Shown: positions 8,890 through 21,967, counted from the stretch's first letter. The stretch is DNA of 64,000 bases from Aeromonas bestiarum (GCF_000819745.1 NZ_CDDA01000034.1:1-64000); one strand, 5' to 3'. Made by a program: numbers and translations. The notes: generated from the letters alone by a model not told the origin.

Positions 8890-8981
8890 TGTTAGCGCCT
8901 TTTTTGGAAAAATAAAACAGCAAATAGGATCCGATTTGGTTCGATGCCAGAATGGGACAACGGATTTACGACGAGGACGCC

Positions 8982-9656
8982 ATGCAAAAACGAGTCATCT
9001 GGCTGGTGGAAGATGAGGCCAGCATAGCCGACACCCTGATCTATGCGCTGCAAACCGACGGCTTCGAGGTGGAGTGGTTTCCCCTCGGCCAGCCGCTGCT
9101 GGCGCGACTGGAACAGACGCGACCGGATTTTCTGATCCTGGATGTGGGGCTGCCGGACATCAGCGGCTTCGAGCTGTGCAAGCAGGTGCGGGCCTGCTGC
9201 GACACTCCGCTGATGTTTCTCACCGCCCGCAGCGAGGAGATAGACAGGCTGATCGGGCTGGAGATAGGGGCCGACGACTACGTGGCCAAGCCCTTCTCGC
9301 CGCGAGAGGTGTGCGCCAGGGTGCGGGTCATTCTGCGCCGCAGCCAGCCAACCACGCCCCCACCGAGCCAATTGCTGGCCCTGGATGAGGAGCGGGCCCG
9401 CATCAGCTTCCACGGTCAACCACTGGCGCTCACCCGTTACGAATACCTGCTGCTCAAGACCCTGATGCAGGCGCCGGGCCGGGTCTACTCCCGCCAGCAG
9501 CTGATGGATCTGGTGTGGAGCGGGGCGGAGGAGAGCCTGGATCGCACCGTCGATACCCACATCAAGACCATCCGCGCCAAGCTGAGGGAGCGCGATCCGG
9601 ACGCCAACCTGATCCTGACCCATCGCGGGCTGGGCTACAGCCTGGAGCTGGCATGA
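8982..9656 (+). CDS. creB: CreB/BlrA response regulator
   Basis: A 224-residue OmpR/PhoB-type response regulator. The receiver domain has acidic residues at E10-D11, phosphoacceptor D54 (L-I-L-D-V-G-L-P-D) and the A-K-P-F switch lysine. A winged-helix DNA-binding domain follows (about 125-222). The start at 8982 has GAGG upstream; an in-frame ATG ten codons earlier would add an unconserved tail. In Aeromonas the ortholog is called BlrA and activates several beta-lactamase genes through TTCACnnnnnnTTCAC tags. The partner kinase follows 34 bp later, and a beta-lactamase and creD lie downstream. Confidence 0.93.
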   Translation: MQKRVIWLVEDEASIADTLIYALQTDGFEVEWFPLGQPLLARLEQTRPDFLILDVGLPDISGFELCKQVRACCDTPLMFLTARSEEIDRLIGLEIGADDYVAKPFSPREVCARVRVILRRSQPTTPPPSQLLALDEERARISFHGQPLALTRYEYLLLKTLMQAPGRVYSRQQLMDLVWSGAEESLDRTVDTHIKTIRAKLRERDPDANLILTHRGLGYSLELA

Positions 9657-9690
9657 GCATGCTGCTGCCGTGCAGCGGCCGGGAGCCGAC

Positions 9691-11112
9691 ATGAGAATTG
9701 GACTGCAACTGCTGTGCGGACTGGTGCTGATCTTCGCACTGGCCGCCTGGTTCGTGCTGGAGATCTTCGTCGAGGAGATAAAACCCGGGGTGCGCAGCGC
9801 CACCGAAGATACCCTGGTCGACATGGCCCAGATGCTGGCGCCGCTGGCACTGGATGATCTGCAGGAAGGAAAGATGGCGGATGGCAGGCTGGCCAGCGCC
9901 TTCGCCCGCCTCAACCAGAGTCCCATCAACGCCCTGATCGACGGCCACCTCAAGCAGCAGGCGGAGTACCGCATCTATGTGGTCGACCGCTGGGGCAAGG
10001 TGGTCTACGACTCGGACGGGGTGGATCTGGGCAAGGACTACTCGCGCTGGAACGATGTCTATCGCACCCTGCGCGGCGAATACGGAGCCCGCAGCACCCG
10101 CAGCGACCCCGACGATCCCGCCAGTTCAGTGATGCACGTGGCCGCGCCGTTGCGGGAGGGGGACGATATCCTGGGATCCCTCACGGTCGCCAAGCCCAAC
10201 CGCACTTTGCTGCCCATGATAGAGCGCAGCGAACACCAGCTGTTGCAGGGGGCGGCCCTGCTGCTGTTCATCTCGCTGCTGATCGGCGCCCTGCTGGTGT
10301 GGTGGCTCAACCGCGCCATCGGCAAGCTGGTGCACTACGCCGATGCGGTCAGCCACAACCAGCCGGCCAGCCTGCCGCGCCTCTACAGCCCCGAGCTGGA
10401 TCGACTCGGCCGATCTCTGGAGACCATGCGTCGCCAGCTGGACGGCAAGGCCTATATCGAAGCCTATGTGCACAGCCTGACCCACGAGCTGAAGAGCCCG
10501 CTGGCCGCCATTCGCGGGGCAGGGGAGCTGCTGGCGGAAGCGCCGCCGCTGGACGTCGCAAAGCGCTTTATCGGCAACATCAATCTGGAGACGGCCCGCA
10601 TGCAGCAGCTGATAGAACGCATGCTGCAACTAGCCAAACTGGAATCGGGGCAGGGGCTGGACAGACAGGCCATAGCCCCCGCCACACTGGGCAGGCGGGC
10701 GCTCGATGCCCGCCAGATCCTGGCCCAGCGCCGCCAGGTGACGCTGGTGGCCGAACTCGGCGAGGCCCAGAAACAGAAGTGGGACTCGCTGCTGGTGGAG
10801 CAGGCCCTCGGCAACCTGCTGGATAACGCCCTCGACTTCTCGCCCGCCGGCAGCACAGTCAGATTGACCGGCGAGATGAGCACCGACGGTTACTGTTTCC
10901 GGGTGCGAGATCAGGGGCCCGGCATTCCGGACTATGCCCTGCCACGCATCTTCGAGCGTTTCTACTCCCTGCCCAGGCCCGACAAGGGCAAGAGCAGCGG
11001 CCTGGGGCTCAGCTTTGCCACCGAGGTGGCCCGCCAGCACGGCGGCCACCTGAGCCTCGGCAATCAGCCCGATGGCGGTGTGCTGGCCGAGCTCTGGCTG
11101 CCCACCGGCTGA
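9691..11112 (+). CDS. creC: CreC/BlrB sensor histidine kinase
   Basis: A 473-residue inner-membrane kinase with a first transmembrane helix (about 3-27), a periplasmic CreC-type sensor region (about 28-175) and a second helix (about 180-205). A HAMP-like linker, a HisKA domain with the phospho-histidine in S-L-T-H-E-L-K-S-P, and a HATPase domain (L-L-D-N-A, G-P-G-I-P, G-L-G-L) complete it. The start at 9691 (MRIGLQLL) removes a seven-residue leader from an upstream ATG. It phosphorylates CreB. In Aeromonas BlrB links cell-wall stress to beta-lactamase expression. Confidence 0.93.
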   Translation: MRIGLQLLCGLVLIFALAAWFVLEIFVEEIKPGVRSATEDTLVDMAQMLAPLALDDLQEGKMADGRLASAFARLNQSPINALIDGHLKQQAEYRIYVVDRWGKVVYDSDGVDLGKDYSRWNDVYRTLRGEYGARSTRSDPDDPASSVMHVAAPLREGDDILGSLTVAKPNRTLLPMIERSEHQLLQGAALLLFISLLIGALLVWWLNRAIGKLVHYADAVSHNQPASLPRLYSPELDRLGRSLETMRRQLDGKAYIEAYVHSLTHELKSPLAAIRGAGELLAEAPPLDVAKRFIGNINLETARMQQLIERMLQLAKLESGQGLDRQAIAPATLGRRALDARQILAQRRQVTLVAELGEAQKQKWDSLLVEQALGNLLDNALDFSPAGSTVRLTGEMSTDGYCFRVRDQGPGIPDYALPRIFERFYSLPRPDKGKSSGLGLSFATEVARQHGGHLSLGNQPDGGVLAELWLPTG

Positions 11113-11115
11113 CAC

Positions 11116-11147
11116 TTCACACTGGCCACATAAAGCGGCGCTATGCT
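11116..11147 (+). promoter_or_regulatory. putative beta-lactamase promoter with a half cre/blr tag
   Basis: TTCAC (11116-11120) is one half of the CreB/BlrA tag TTCACnnnnnnTTCAC. The expected second half (11127-11131, CACAT) matches only 2 of 5. A -10-like TATGCT lies at 11142-11147 with the half-tag where a -35 would be, as expected for a BlrA-activated promoter. Confidence 0.4.
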
Positions 11148-11189
11148 GCCGCCTCCCGGCCCTCAGCCCCATTTGTCCAAGGAGACCCC

Positions 11190-11984
11190 ATGTCCCGCAT
11201 TCTGTTACCCGGCCTGCTCGCCGCAGGCCTGCTATTCTCGTTGCCGGCCAGCGCCGCCTCCGGCTGCATGCTGTTTGCCGATGGCAGCGGCAAACCCATC
11301 AGCAGCCAGGGGGATTGCTCAAGCCAGCTGCCTCCCGCCTCCACCTTCAAGATCCCGCTGGCACTGATGGGGTATGACAGCGGCTTCCTGGTGGATGAAA
11401 AGCTGCCGGCCCTGCCATTCAAACCCGGCGACGATGACTGGCTGCCCGCCTGGCGCGAGACCACAACCCCGAGCCGCTGGCTCACCTACTCTGTGGTCTG
11501 GTACTCCCAGCGCCTCACCGAGTGGCTGGGGATGGAGCGCTTCCAGCAGTACGTCGATCGCTTCGACTACGGCAACCGGGATCTCTCTGGCAACCCCGGC
11601 AAGCACGACGGTCTGACCCAGGCCTGGCTCAGCTCCAGCCTCGCCATCAGCCCGCAGGAGCAGGCCCGCTTCCTCGGCAAACTGGTGAGCGGCAAGCTGC
11701 CTGTCTCCGCCCAGACCCTGCAGCACACGGCCAATATCCTGCGTCAGCCCGACATCGACGGCTGGCAGATCCACGGCAAGACCGGCATGGGCTACCCCAA
11801 GCTGCTGGATGGCAGCCTCAACCGGGATCAGCAGATCGGCTGGTTCGTCGGCTGGGCCAGCAAGCCGGGCAAGCAGCTCATCTTCGTCCACACAGTCGTG
11901 CAAAAGCCCGGCAAGCAATTCGCCTCGATCAAGGCGAAGGAAGAGGTGTTTGCCGCCCTGCCAGAACAGCTGAAGAAGCTGTGA
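11190..11984 (+). CDS. blaOXA: class D beta-lactamase, OXA-12/AmpS family
   Basis: A 264-residue secreted class D serine beta-lactamase. The signal peptide ends near A-S-A-A (about residue 23). All family motifs are intact: S51-T-F-K54 with the acylating serine and carbamylated lysine, S101-V-V, Y127-G-N, W146 of the omega region and K197-T-G. It hydrolyses penicillins in the periplasm. Its position between creC/blrB and creD/blrD is the known Aeromonas arrangement of the intrinsic penicillinase, so it is chromosomal core rather than acquired. Expression is expected to respond to the linked two-component system. Confidence 0.95.
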   Translation: MSRILLPGLLAAGLLFSLPASAASGCMLFADGSGKPISSQGDCSSQLPPASTFKIPLALMGYDSGFLVDEKLPALPFKPGDDDWLPAWRETTTPSRWLTYSVVWYSQRLTEWLGMERFQQYVDRFDYGNRDLSGNPGKHDGLTQAWLSSSLAISPQEQARFLGKLVSGKLPVSAQTLQHTANILRQPDIDGWQIHGKTGMGYPKLLDGSLNRDQQIGWFVGWASKPGKQLIFVHTVVQKPGKQFASIKAKEEVFAALPEQLKKL

Positions 11985-11991
11985 TGCCAAG

Positions 11992-12017
11992 ACCGGCGCA
12001 AGGCGCCGGTTTTTTTA
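11992..12017 (+). terminator. terminator after the beta-lactamase
   Basis: ACCGGCGC (11992-11999) pairs with GCGCCGGT (12003-12010) and is followed by a T-run on the plus strand. Confidence 0.88.
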
Positions 12018-12023
12018 CTGCCC

Positions 12024-12039
12024 TTCACCCCCACTTCAC
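12024..12039 (+). promoter_or_regulatory. cre/blr tag upstream of creD
   Basis: TTCACCCCCACTTCAC is a perfect TTCACnnnnnnTTCAC tag, the CreB/BlrA binding sequence, 63 bp before creD. A further TTCAC occurs at 12056-12060. It indicates that creD is activated by the CreBC system separately from the beta-lactamase, from which it is cut off by a terminator. Confidence 0.85.
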
Positions 12040-12102
12040 ACGGCCCCATCGCCTCTTCACCCGAGCCAGACACACTTGTTCCCGTCAACAAGGAGACGTG
12101 TC

Positions 12103-13452
12103 ATGGTCAAACAGATATTCAGCCACAAAATCTTTCTGCTGCTGTTGCTCAGCCTGCTGCTGATGGTGCCGGTGCAATCCATCATGGAGCTGAACCGGGA
12201 GCGTCAGGCCTATCGCAGTCAGGCCATCCACAGCATCATGGCCAGCAGCAGCGGACCACAGCGGCTGCTGGGGCCTGTCGTGGTGCAGCCTTACACCCGC
12301 ACCGTCACGGTGGAGCAGGATGGCAAGCGCTTCGAGCGCAAGCTGCAGCTCTACCGCTACCTGCTGCCGGAGCAGCTGGATGTGCGGGCCAGCATGGAGG
12401 TCACCCCCCGCAAGCTCGGCATCTATCAGGCTCAGGTCTATCACACCCGGCTCTCCCTCTCGGGGCGCCTGCCCACCGGGCTGAACGGCAAGGCCCTGAT
12501 AAGCGGTGAACCAGACCTGATCGTCGATGGCGCCGATCCGGCGCTGGTGGCGGGTACTCCCTATCTGAGCCTGGTGCTGTCCGATGCCCGCGGCATCAAC
12601 AGCGTGCCGGAACTGCAGCTGGGTGAGCAGCGCATCGCCTTCACCCCCGGCGCCCTGCTGGGTGACGGTCTGGCCGGTATCCATGCGCCGCTCAATGCCC
12701 TGCCGGGTGAGGGAGACGCCTTTCATATCGAGCTGGATCTGCAGGGAATGAATGAGCTGGAAGTGGTGCCCCTCGGCCAAGACAGCAAGCTGCAGCTGAG
12801 CGGCAACTGGCCGCATCCCAACTTCATCGGTGACTTTCTGCCAGGCAGCCGCACCCTCACAGCCCGGGGGTTCGACGCCAGCTGGCAGAGCAACTGGTTC
12901 GCCACCGACATGGAGACCCGTTTCAACCGCATGATGAAGGGCGCCGGCGGCGATCTGCCCGCCTTCAGCGTCAGCCTGGTACAACCGGTGGATCACTACC
13001 AGCTCAACGAGCGGGCGGCCAAGTATGCCCTGCTGTTCATCGGCCTCACCTTCCTCAGCTTCTTCATGTTCGAACTGCTCAGGGGATTGCGGGTACACCC
13101 GATCCAGTACGCCCTGGTGGGCATGGGGCTGGCCATCTTCTATCTGGTGCTGCTGGCGCTGACCGAGCATCTCGGCTTTGGCTGGGCCTACCTGATTGCC
13201 AGCCTGGCCAGCGTGGCCCTCAACGGTTTCTATCTCAGCCATGTGCTGGGCGGCCCCAAACAGGGGCTCGGCTTCGCGGCCCTGCTCGGGCTGGTCTACG
13301 CCATCCTGTTCGGCCTGCTGCAAGCACAGGAGACAGCCCTGCTGCTCGGCGCCCTGCTGCTGTTCGCCATACTGGCGCTGATCATGGTGCTGACCCGCAA
13401 GCTGGACTGGTATCGGGTGATGGGTAGCCCCACCCAGCATCAGGATCCATAA
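12103..13452 (+). CDS. creD: CreD/BlrD inner-membrane protein
   Basis: A 449-residue CreD family protein with an N-terminal membrane helix (about 8-25), a large periplasmic domain (about 30-305) and a C-terminal cluster of five to six helices (about 310-435). Its molecular activity is unsettled; in other species it is the most strongly CreBC-induced gene and affects envelope integrity and beta-lactam responses. The start at 12103 follows AAGGAGA; an upstream in-frame ATG at 12076 has no such site. A perfect cre tag lies upstream. Confidence 0.92.
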   Translation: MVKQIFSHKIFLLLLLSLLLMVPVQSIMELNRERQAYRSQAIHSIMASSSGPQRLLGPVVVQPYTRTVTVEQDGKRFERKLQLYRYLLPEQLDVRASMEVTPRKLGIYQAQVYHTRLSLSGRLPTGLNGKALISGEPDLIVDGADPALVAGTPYLSLVLSDARGINSVPELQLGEQRIAFTPGALLGDGLAGIHAPLNALPGEGDAFHIELDLQGMNELEVVPLGQDSKLQLSGNWPHPNFIGDFLPGSRTLTARGFDASWQSNWFATDMETRFNRMMKGAGGDLPAFSVSLVQPVDHYQLNERAAKYALLFIGLTFLSFFMFELLRGLRVHPIQYALVGMGLAIFYLVLLALTEHLGFGWAYLIASLASVALNGFYLSHVLGGPKQGLGFAALLGLVYAILFGLLQAQETALLLGALLLFAILALIMVLTRKLDWYRVMGSPTQHQDP

Positions 13453-13467
13453 CCCGCAGGCCATAAC

Positions 13468-13500
13468 AAAACCGGCGCCATCAGGCGCCGGTTTTATTTT
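13468..13500. terminator. bidirectional terminator between creD and glmU
   Basis: ACCGGCGCC (13471-13479) pairs with GGCGCCGGT (13484-13492). An A-run precedes and a T-rich stretch follows, so it serves the converging creD and glmU transcripts. Confidence 0.88.
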
Positions 13501-13512
13501 ATTGATCGGGCA

Positions 13513-14874
13513 TCACTTCTTCTTGACCGGACGAGCCCAATTGCGGATGTGGCGCTGGGGTACCCGGGTAATCACGAGTTCATGCTCACCCACATCCTTG
13601 GTAATAGTAGAGCCCGCACCCAGGGTTGCTCCCTTGCCGATGCGAACTGGCGCTACTAATTGAGTATCGGAACCGACGAACACATCGTCCTCGATGATGG
13701 TCTGGAACTTGTTGACCCCGTCGTAGTTGCAAGTGATGGTACCGGCCCCGATGTTCACCTTGGCGCCGATCTCTGCATCCCCCAGATAGGTGAGATGACC
13801 ACACTTGGAACCAACCCCGAGACGGGATTTCTTCATCTCGACGAAGTTGCCAACGTGCGCATCCTGCTCCAGAACGGAACCGGGACGCAAGCGGGCAAAT
13901 GGACCGACCGAACACTGATCCGCGACCTGGGCACCCTCGATGACGGAGTAGGGCTTCACCTCGGTGTGGTCGCCGATCACGCAATCCTTCAGCACGCAGC
14001 CGGCCCCGATGCGCACGTGGTTGCCGAGCGTCACCTTGCCTTCGATGATGACGTTGACATCGATCACCACCTCTTCACCGATCTCGAGGGATCCACGCAG
14101 ATCGAAACGAGCGGGGTCGATCAGGGTGACGCCGGCGATCATCAGCTGCTCGGCCTGCATTTGCTGATAACTGCGCTCCAACTGAGCAAGTTGAACCCGA
14201 TTATTGGCCCCTTCCACTTCCATGGCATGGTCCGGATGCACGGCGGCTATGGGGCAAGTATCCCCGTGCGCCATGGCAATCACATCCGTCAGATAGAACT
14301 CGCCCTGGGCATTCTTGTTGTCCAGACGTGACAGCCATTGACGCAACTGGCCACCGTTGGCCACCAGCACGCCTGTGTTGACCTCGCGAATGGCGAGCTG
14401 CTCGGCGTTGGCATCCTTCTGCTCGACGATGCCGACCACCTGGCCGTTGGCACGCACTATGCGGCCATAACCAGTCGGGTTGTCCAGCACCACTGTCAGC
14501 AGCGCCATGCCGTCGTCGGCCTTGGCGGCCAGCAGCCGCTGCAGGGTTTCCGGCTGGATCAGCGGGGTGTCGCCGTACAGCACCAGCACGTCATCCTCAT
14601 CTTTCCAGAACGGGATGGCCTGGGCGACGGCATGACCGGTACCCAGTTGTTGGGCCTGCAGTACCCAGTTCAGATCGGCGGCCTGGATCCGCTCCTTCAG
14701 CAGCTCGGCACCGTGGCCATAGACCAGATGCAGTTGCTCGGCACCGACCTTGCGGGCGGTGTCGATCACATGGGAAACCATGGGTTTATTGGCTACCGGG
14801 TGCAGCACTTTGGGCAGGGCTGAGCGCATGCGGGTGCCTTTACCCGCCGCCAGGATCACGACATTGAGGGACAT
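13513..14874 (-). CDS. glmU: bifunctional GlmU uridyltransferase/acetyltransferase
   Basis: A 453-residue enzyme that acetylates glucosamine-1-phosphate and then couples it to UTP, giving UDP-N-acetylglucosamine for peptidoglycan and LPS. The N-terminal pyrophosphorylase domain carries L-A-A-G-K-G-T-R-M. The C-terminal half (about 250-450) is a left-handed beta-helix of hexapeptide repeats, including the acetyltransferase segment around residues 360-390. It lies downstream of the ATP synthase operon on the same strand, a linkage common in gammaproteobacteria, with a terminator between them. Confidence 0.98.
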   Translation of the reverse strand: MSLNVVILAAGKGTRMRSALPKVLHPVANKPMVSHVIDTARKVGAEQLHLVYGHGAELLKERIQAADLNWVLQAQQLGTGHAVAQAIPFWKDEDDVLVLYGDTPLIQPETLQRLLAAKADDGMALLTVVLDNPTGYGRIVRANGQVVGIVEQKDANAEQLAIREVNTGVLVANGGQLRQWLSRLDNKNAQGEFYLTDVIAMAHGDTCPIAAVHPDHAMEVEGANNRVQLAQLERSYQQMQAEQLMIAGVTLIDPARFDLRGSLEIGEEVVIDVNVIIEGKVTLGNHVRIGAGCVLKDCVIGDHTEVKPYSVIEGAQVADQCSVGPFARLRPGSVLEQDAHVGNFVEMKKSRLGVGSKCGHLTYLGDAEIGAKVNIGAGTITCNYDGVNKFQTIIEDDVFVGSDTQLVAPVRIGKGATLGAGSTITKDVGEHELVITRVPQRHIRNWARPVKKK

Positions 14875-14925
14875 AACTCGACCTTTGGAACATGAATAAA
14901 TACTCGGCGGAGTCTATCCAACGAG

Positions 14926-14952
14926 TAAAAAAAAAGCGACCCGAAGGTCGCT
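14926..14952 (-). terminator. terminator of the atp operon
   Basis: AGCGACC (14935-14941) pairs with GGTCGCT (14946-14952). On the minus strand the loop is a stable C(TTCG)G tetraloop and is followed by a long T-run. Confidence 0.92.
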
Positions 14953-14968
14953 TTTTGCATCACCGAAC

Positions 14969-15397
14969 TTAACGGTAATTCTTTTTGACGATATCGATAA
15001 CCCGCAGTTGGGCCATCGCCTTGGCCAGCTCGGTAGCGGCCTGGGCATAGTCGATATCACCATGGGAGCTGTGGATCCGCTCTTCGGCCGCACGTTTGGC
15101 TTCCTGGGCTTTCGCCTCATCCAAATCGTTGGCACGAATCGCGGTATCCGCCAGCACGGTCACGGCTTCGGGTTGCACTTCCAGCATGCCGCCGGAAATA
15201 TACAGCACCTCTTCGCTACCATTTTGCTTGATCAAGCGGACCAGGCCCGGCTTGATGGCAGTCAGCAACGGAGCATGACCGTGACGGAGACCCAGCTCAC
15301 CTTCGGAGCCTGATACCTGAGCAGATTGCACCCGACCGGAAAAAAGTTTCCCTTCGGCGCTCACCACATCCAGGTGAAAGGAGATCATCTCAGCCAT
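14969..15397 (-). CDS. atpC: ATP synthase epsilon subunit
   Basis: A 142-residue F1 epsilon subunit. The N-terminal beta-sandwich (about 1-85: F-H-L-D-V-V-S-A-E then G[13 protein letters not shown]) contacts the c-ring, and the C-terminal helical hairpin can inhibit ATP hydrolysis. Last gene of the operon, 18 bp after atpD, with GGAGGG before the ATG. Confidence 0.98.
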   Translation of the reverse strand: MAEMISFHLDVVSAEGKLFSGRVQSAQVSGSEGELGLRHGHAPLLTAIKPGLVRLIKQNGSEEVLYISGGMLEVQPEAVTVLADTAIRANDLDEAKAQEAKRAAEERIHSSHGDIDYAQAATELAKAMAQLRVIDIVKKNYR

Positions 15398-15415
15398 GGG
15401 CCCTCCTATCGAGGC

Positions 15416-16837
<1,422 letters not shown>

Positions 16838-17704
16838 TTACACCGCAGCAGCACCGGATACGATCTCTGTCAGCTCCTGGGTAATACTGGCCTGACGGGC
16901 CTTGTTGTATACCAGTTGCAGATCGTTAATCAGGTTACCGGCGTTGTCAGTCGCGGCTTGCATGGCAACCATTCGGGCTGCCTGTTCACTTGCCAAGTTT
17001 TCTACCACCCCCTGGTACACCTGGGATTCGACGTAGCGAATCAACAGGGTATCCAGCAGCTGCTTGGGATCCGGCTCATAGAGGTAATCCCAGTGTTGCT
17101 TCTTGGCGAGCTTGCTGTCTTCAGTTACGGGCAAAGGCAGCAGTTGATCGACTCGTGGTTGCTGCACCATGGTGTTGACGAACTTGTTGTACACCAAGTA
17201 CAGCTTGTCAATCTCACCGTTGTCGTAAGCCTTCAGCATGACCTTGACTGAACCAATCAGGTCATTGACGCTCGGGTTGTCACCCAGTCCTGCGACATGA
17301 GCTTTCACCTTGGCGCCGTGCCGTTCAAAGAAGTTGGAGGCCTTGTTGCCGATCAGAGCCAGGTCAACCTTGGCACCTTTCGCGCTCCATTGCTTCATAT
17401 CATTGAGGGCAGCCTTGAACAGGTTGATGTTCAAACCGCCACACAGGCCACGGTCGGTGGAGACGACTATGTAACCCACTCGCTTGACCTCACGTTCCAT
17501 GAGGTAGGGGTGCTTGTATTCCAAGTTCCCCTGGGCGATATGGCCGATCACCTTGCGCATGGTTTCAGCGTACGGACGGCTGGCAGACATGCGTTCCTGC
17601 GCACGGCGCATCTTGCTTGCTGCCACCATTTCCATAGCGCCGGTGATCTTCTGAGTGTTTTTCACACTCCCGATCTTGTTACGTATCTCTTTTGCGCCGG
17701 CCAT
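16838..17704 (-). CDS. atpG: ATP synthase gamma subunit
   Basis: The 288-residue central-shaft subunit of F1. The N-terminal coiled-coil helix starts [17 protein letters not shown]. The conserved [10 protein letters not shown]-x-N follows in the middle, and the C-terminal helix contains Y-N-K-A-R-Q-A-x-I-T-Q-E-L-x-E-I. It rotates inside the alpha/beta hexamer and couples proton flow to catalysis. A GNRA-type hairpin lies in the 43-bp gap between atpA and this gene. Confidence 0.99.
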   Translation of the reverse strand: MAGAKEIRNKIGSVKNTQKITGAMEMVAASKMRRAQERMSASRPYAETMRKVIGHIAQGNLEYKHPYLMEREVKRVGYIVVSTDRGLCGGLNINLFKAALNDMKQWSAKGAKVDLALIGNKASNFFERHGAKVKAHVAGLGDNPSVNDLIGSVKVMLKAYDNGEIDKLYLVYNKFVNTMVQQPRVDQLLPLPVTEDSKLAKKQHWDYLYEPDPKQLLDTLLIRYVESQVYQGVVENLASEQAARMVAMQAATDNAGNLINDLQLVYNKARQASITQELTEIVSGAAAV

Positions 17705-17721
17705 CTCTTACTCTCCATCAG

Positions 17722-17741
17722 GTGGCAGCTCGCGCTGCCAC
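17722..17741 (-). other. intercistronic GNRA hairpin, atpA-atpG
   Basis: GTGGCAGC (17722-17729) pairs perfectly with GCTGCCAC (17734-17741). In the minus-strand mRNA the loop is GCGA, a GNRA tetraloop. No U-run follows, so it is not a terminator. It lies just before the atpG ribosome-binding site and may tune atpG translation or mRNA processing. Confidence 0.6.
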
Positions 17742-17747
17742 ACACGC

Positions 17748-19289
17748 TTACCAGGTCTGGGTTGCCTTGAAGTCATCCAGCAACGCAGTCAGCTTGCCAA
17801 CGATCGCGTCGTTGTAGTCTGCTTTGGCATTGATTTCAGCCATCAGCTCAGCATGCTGGGTATTGGCGTAAGAGAGCAGAGCGGCTTCGAAGTCGACGAT
17901 CTTGTTCAGCTCGACATCGGAGAGATAGCCTTTCTCGGCGGCGAACAGCACCAGCGACTGCTGGGCCACGCTCATCGGAGAGTACTGTTTCTGCTTCATC
18001 AGCTCGGTCACTTTCTGACCATGGTCCAGCTGCTTGCGAGTCGCATCGTCCAGATCGGAAGAGAACTGGGCGAATGCCGCCAGTTCGCGATACTGGGCCA
18101 GTGCGGTACGGATACCACCGGACAGCTTCTTGACGATCTTGGTCTGAGCGGCACCGCCCACACGGGATACGGAGATACCCGGGTCAACCGCCGGACGAAT
18201 ACCGGAGTTGAACAGCTGTGACGTCAGGAAGATCTGACCATCAGTGATGGAGATCACGTTGGTCGGTACGAATGCAGATACGTCACCGGCCTGGGTTTCG
18301 ATGATCGGCAGCGCGGTCAGAGAACCGGTCTGGCCTTTCACGGCACCATTGGTGAACTTCTCTACGTACTCGGCGTTGACGCGAGCAGCACGCTCAAGCA
18401 GACGGGAGTGCAGATAGAAAACGTCACCCGGGTAGGCTTCACGTCCTGGCGGACGGCGCAGCAGCAGGGAGATTTGGCGATAAGCTACGGCCTGCTTGGA
18501 CAGGTCATCATAGATGATCAGCGCGTCTTCACCGCGGTCACGGAAGTACTCACCCATGGAGCAACCGGCATAGGGTGCCAGGTACTGCAGGGCAGCGGCT
18601 TCGGAGGCAGAAGCAACGACGACGATGGTGTTGGCCAGCGCGCCGTGCTCTTCCAGCTTGCGCACCACGTTGGCGATGGTGGAGGCCTTCTGGCCAATCG
18701 CAACGTAGACACACTTAATGCCGGAGTCTTTCTGGTTGATGATGGTGTCGATCGCGATGGCAGTCTTGCCCACCTGACGGTCACCGATGATCAGCTCACG
18801 CTGGCCACGACCGATTGGGATCATGGCATCGATGGCTTTCAGACCGGTCTGGACCGGCTGGTCAACGGATTTGCGCTCGATAACGCCCGGGGCGATCACT
18901 TCGATCGGCGAGAAGCCGTCGTTGTCGACCGGACCTTTGCCGTCGATCGGCTGACCCAGGGTGTTCAGCACCCGGCCCAACAGACCACGACCGACCGGCA
19001 CTTCCAGAATACGGCCAGTGCCTTTTACTTTCATTCCTTCTGACAGACCGTCATAGGAACCCATGATCACAGCACCGACGGAGTCACGCTCGAGGTTCAA
19101 TGCCAGAGCGAAGCGGTTGCCCGGCAGCTCGATCATCTCACCTTGCATGGCATCGGCCAGGCCGTGAATACGAATGATACCGTCGCTCACAGAGACGATG
19201 GTACCTTCGTTACGCGCTTCGCTTTTGACATCAAACTGCGCGATGCGCTGCTTGATAAGCTCGGCGATTTCAGTGGAATTCAGTTGCAT
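17748..19289 (-). CDS. atpA: ATP synthase alpha subunit
   Basis: The 513-residue regulatory F1 subunit with Walker A loop G-D-R-Q-V-G-K-T-A around residues 169-177 and the typical start [16 protein letters not shown]. Length equals the E. coli protein. It binds nucleotide without turnover and, with the beta subunit, forms the catalytic interface. It follows atpH by 15 bp in the operon. Confidence 0.99.
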   Translation of the reverse strand: MQLNSTEIAELIKQRIAQFDVKSEARNEGTIVSVSDGIIRIHGLADAMQGEMIELPGNRFALALNLERDSVGAVIMGSYDGLSEGMKVKGTGRILEVPVGRGLLGRVLNTLGQPIDGKGPVDNDGFSPIEVIAPGVIERKSVDQPVQTGLKAIDAMIPIGRGQRELIIGDRQVGKTAIAIDTIINQKDSGIKCVYVAIGQKASTIANVVRKLEEHGALANTIVVVASASEAAALQYLAPYAGCSMGEYFRDRGEDALIIYDDLSKQAVAYRQISLLLRRPPGREAYPGDVFYLHSRLLERAARVNAEYVEKFTNGAVKGQTGSLTALPIIETQAGDVSAFVPTNVISITDGQIFLTSQLFNSGIRPAVDPGISVSRVGGAAQTKIVKKLSGGIRTALAQYRELAAFAQFSSDLDDATRKQLDHGQKVTELMKQKQYSPMSVAQQSLVLFAAEKGYLSDVELNKIVDFEAALLSYANTQHAELMAEINAKADYNDAIVGKLTALLDDFKATQTW

Positions 19290-19304
19290 GCTCTAATACC
19301 CCAA

Positions 19305-19838
19305 TCAAGATTGCAGCGCGTCAGCCATGCGACCCAGCTTACCGCGGACAGAGCCGTCGATTACCAGATCACCGGCCTTGATGAGCACCCCGGCCATCAA
19401 GGACGCATCCATGCTGCAATTCAGCTTCACTTTGCGCGCGAGACGTTGTTCCAGAGAAGCCTGAATAGCGGCTTTCTGCTGGTCGGTCAGTTCGGTCGCC
19501 GAAATCACGTCAGCCTGAACTTCTTTATCCAGTTCAGCCTTGAACGCTACAAATTCAGCAACGACCGCCGGCAGCACACCCAAGCGACCATTCTCAGCCA
19601 TCACCCGGATCAGGTTCTGGCCATGCTCGTCGAGTTGCTCACCACAGATACCGACAAAGAGATTTGCCAGTTCTTCGGCAGCGACAGAGCCGTTCACCAG
19701 GTTGTGAATGGTCTCGTTCTCCGCTACTTGTGCAGCGAAGCCGAGCATCCCCAGCCACTGGTCAACCGCCTTGTGCTCAACGGCAAACTCGAAAGCAGCC
19801 TTGGCGTAGGGGCGAGCGATTGTAGTCAGTTCAGACAT
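19305..19838 (-). CDS. atpH: ATP synthase delta subunit
   Basis: A 177-residue delta subunit with the N-terminal signature [12 protein letters not shown] and a C-terminal end [13 protein letters not shown]. It caps the F1 head and ties it to the peripheral stalk formed by two b subunits. Thirteen bases separate it from atpF. Confidence 0.98.
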   Translation of the reverse strand: MSELTTIARPYAKAAFEFAVEHKAVDQWLGMLGFAAQVAENETIHNLVNGSVAAEELANLFVGICGEQLDEHGQNLIRVMAENGRLGVLPAVVAEFVAFKAELDKEVQADVISATELTDQQKAAIQASLEQRLARKVKLNCSMDASLMAGVLIKAGDLVIDGSVRGKLGRMADALQS

Positions 19839-19851
19839 AGCCCCGTTCCCG

Positions 19852-20322
19852 TTACAGTTCTGCTACCAGTTTGTCGACGATGTCGCTGTTGGCAGCCTGG
19901 TCGATGTGACGCGCCAGGATCTTCTCTGCACCAGCAATGGCAAGAGCAGCAACCTGCTTACGCAGTTCTTCTTTGGCACGATGACGTTCAGCTTCGAGCT
20001 CGGCGCGGCCCTGAGCCAGGATTTTTTCCCGCTCAGTCTGGGCTCCGACAGCAGCCTCATCAATGATCTGGGCTTTACGTTTGTTAGCCTGTTCAATGAT
20101 TTCTGCAGCCTGGAGCTTGGCTTCTTTCAGCTGATCGGTGGCGTTGGCCTTGGCCAAATCCAGATCTTTCTTGGCACGCTCTGCGGAAGAGAGACCATCA
20201 GCAATTTCTTTCTGACGGGCTTCGATGGCTGCCATCAGCGGCGGCCACACGTACTTCATGCAAAACACTACGAAGAAGAAAAAAGCAATTGCTTGGCCGA
20301 GGAGGGTGGCGTTGATATTCAC
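19852..20322 (-). CDS. atpF: ATP synthase b subunit
   Basis: A 156-residue b subunit: a short N-terminal membrane helix (about 5-26) begins [10 protein letters not shown], then a long charged coiled coil (about 30-140, rich in A/K/E/R) forms the peripheral stalk. Length and composition match the E. coli protein. It holds the F1 head still against the rotating c-ring. Confidence 0.98.
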   Translation of the reverse strand: MNINATLLGQAIAFFFFVVFCMKYVWPPLMAAIEARQKEIADGLSSAERAKKDLDLAKANATDQLKEAKLQAAEIIEQANKRKAQIIDEAAVGAQTEREKILAQGRAELEAERHRAKEELRKQVAALAIAGAEKILARHIDQAANSDIVDKLVAEL

Positions 20323-20354
20323 AGCCTATGTCCTCTTAGTTAGTTAATGGGTTA

Positions 20355-20629
<275 letters not shown>

Positions 20630-20675
20630 TTATTTAGATGTAATTGATTGTATAAAAAGGATTATTTGAGTTGCA

Positions 20676-21877
<1,202 letters not shown>

Positions 21878-21939
21878 TACAGAACTGTAAAAAATCGGGA
21901 TCCGAAGACCCCGTGTTTACAGCCCTAAAAGCCGGTCAA

Positions 21940-21967
21940 ATTATACCCTTGAAGACAGCTATTGCAA
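21940..21967 (-). promoter_or_regulatory. atp operon promoter
   Basis: On the minus strand TTGCAA (21967-21962), a 16-bp spacer and a perfect TATAAT (21945-21940) lie about 65 bp upstream of atpI. Confidence 0.8.
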
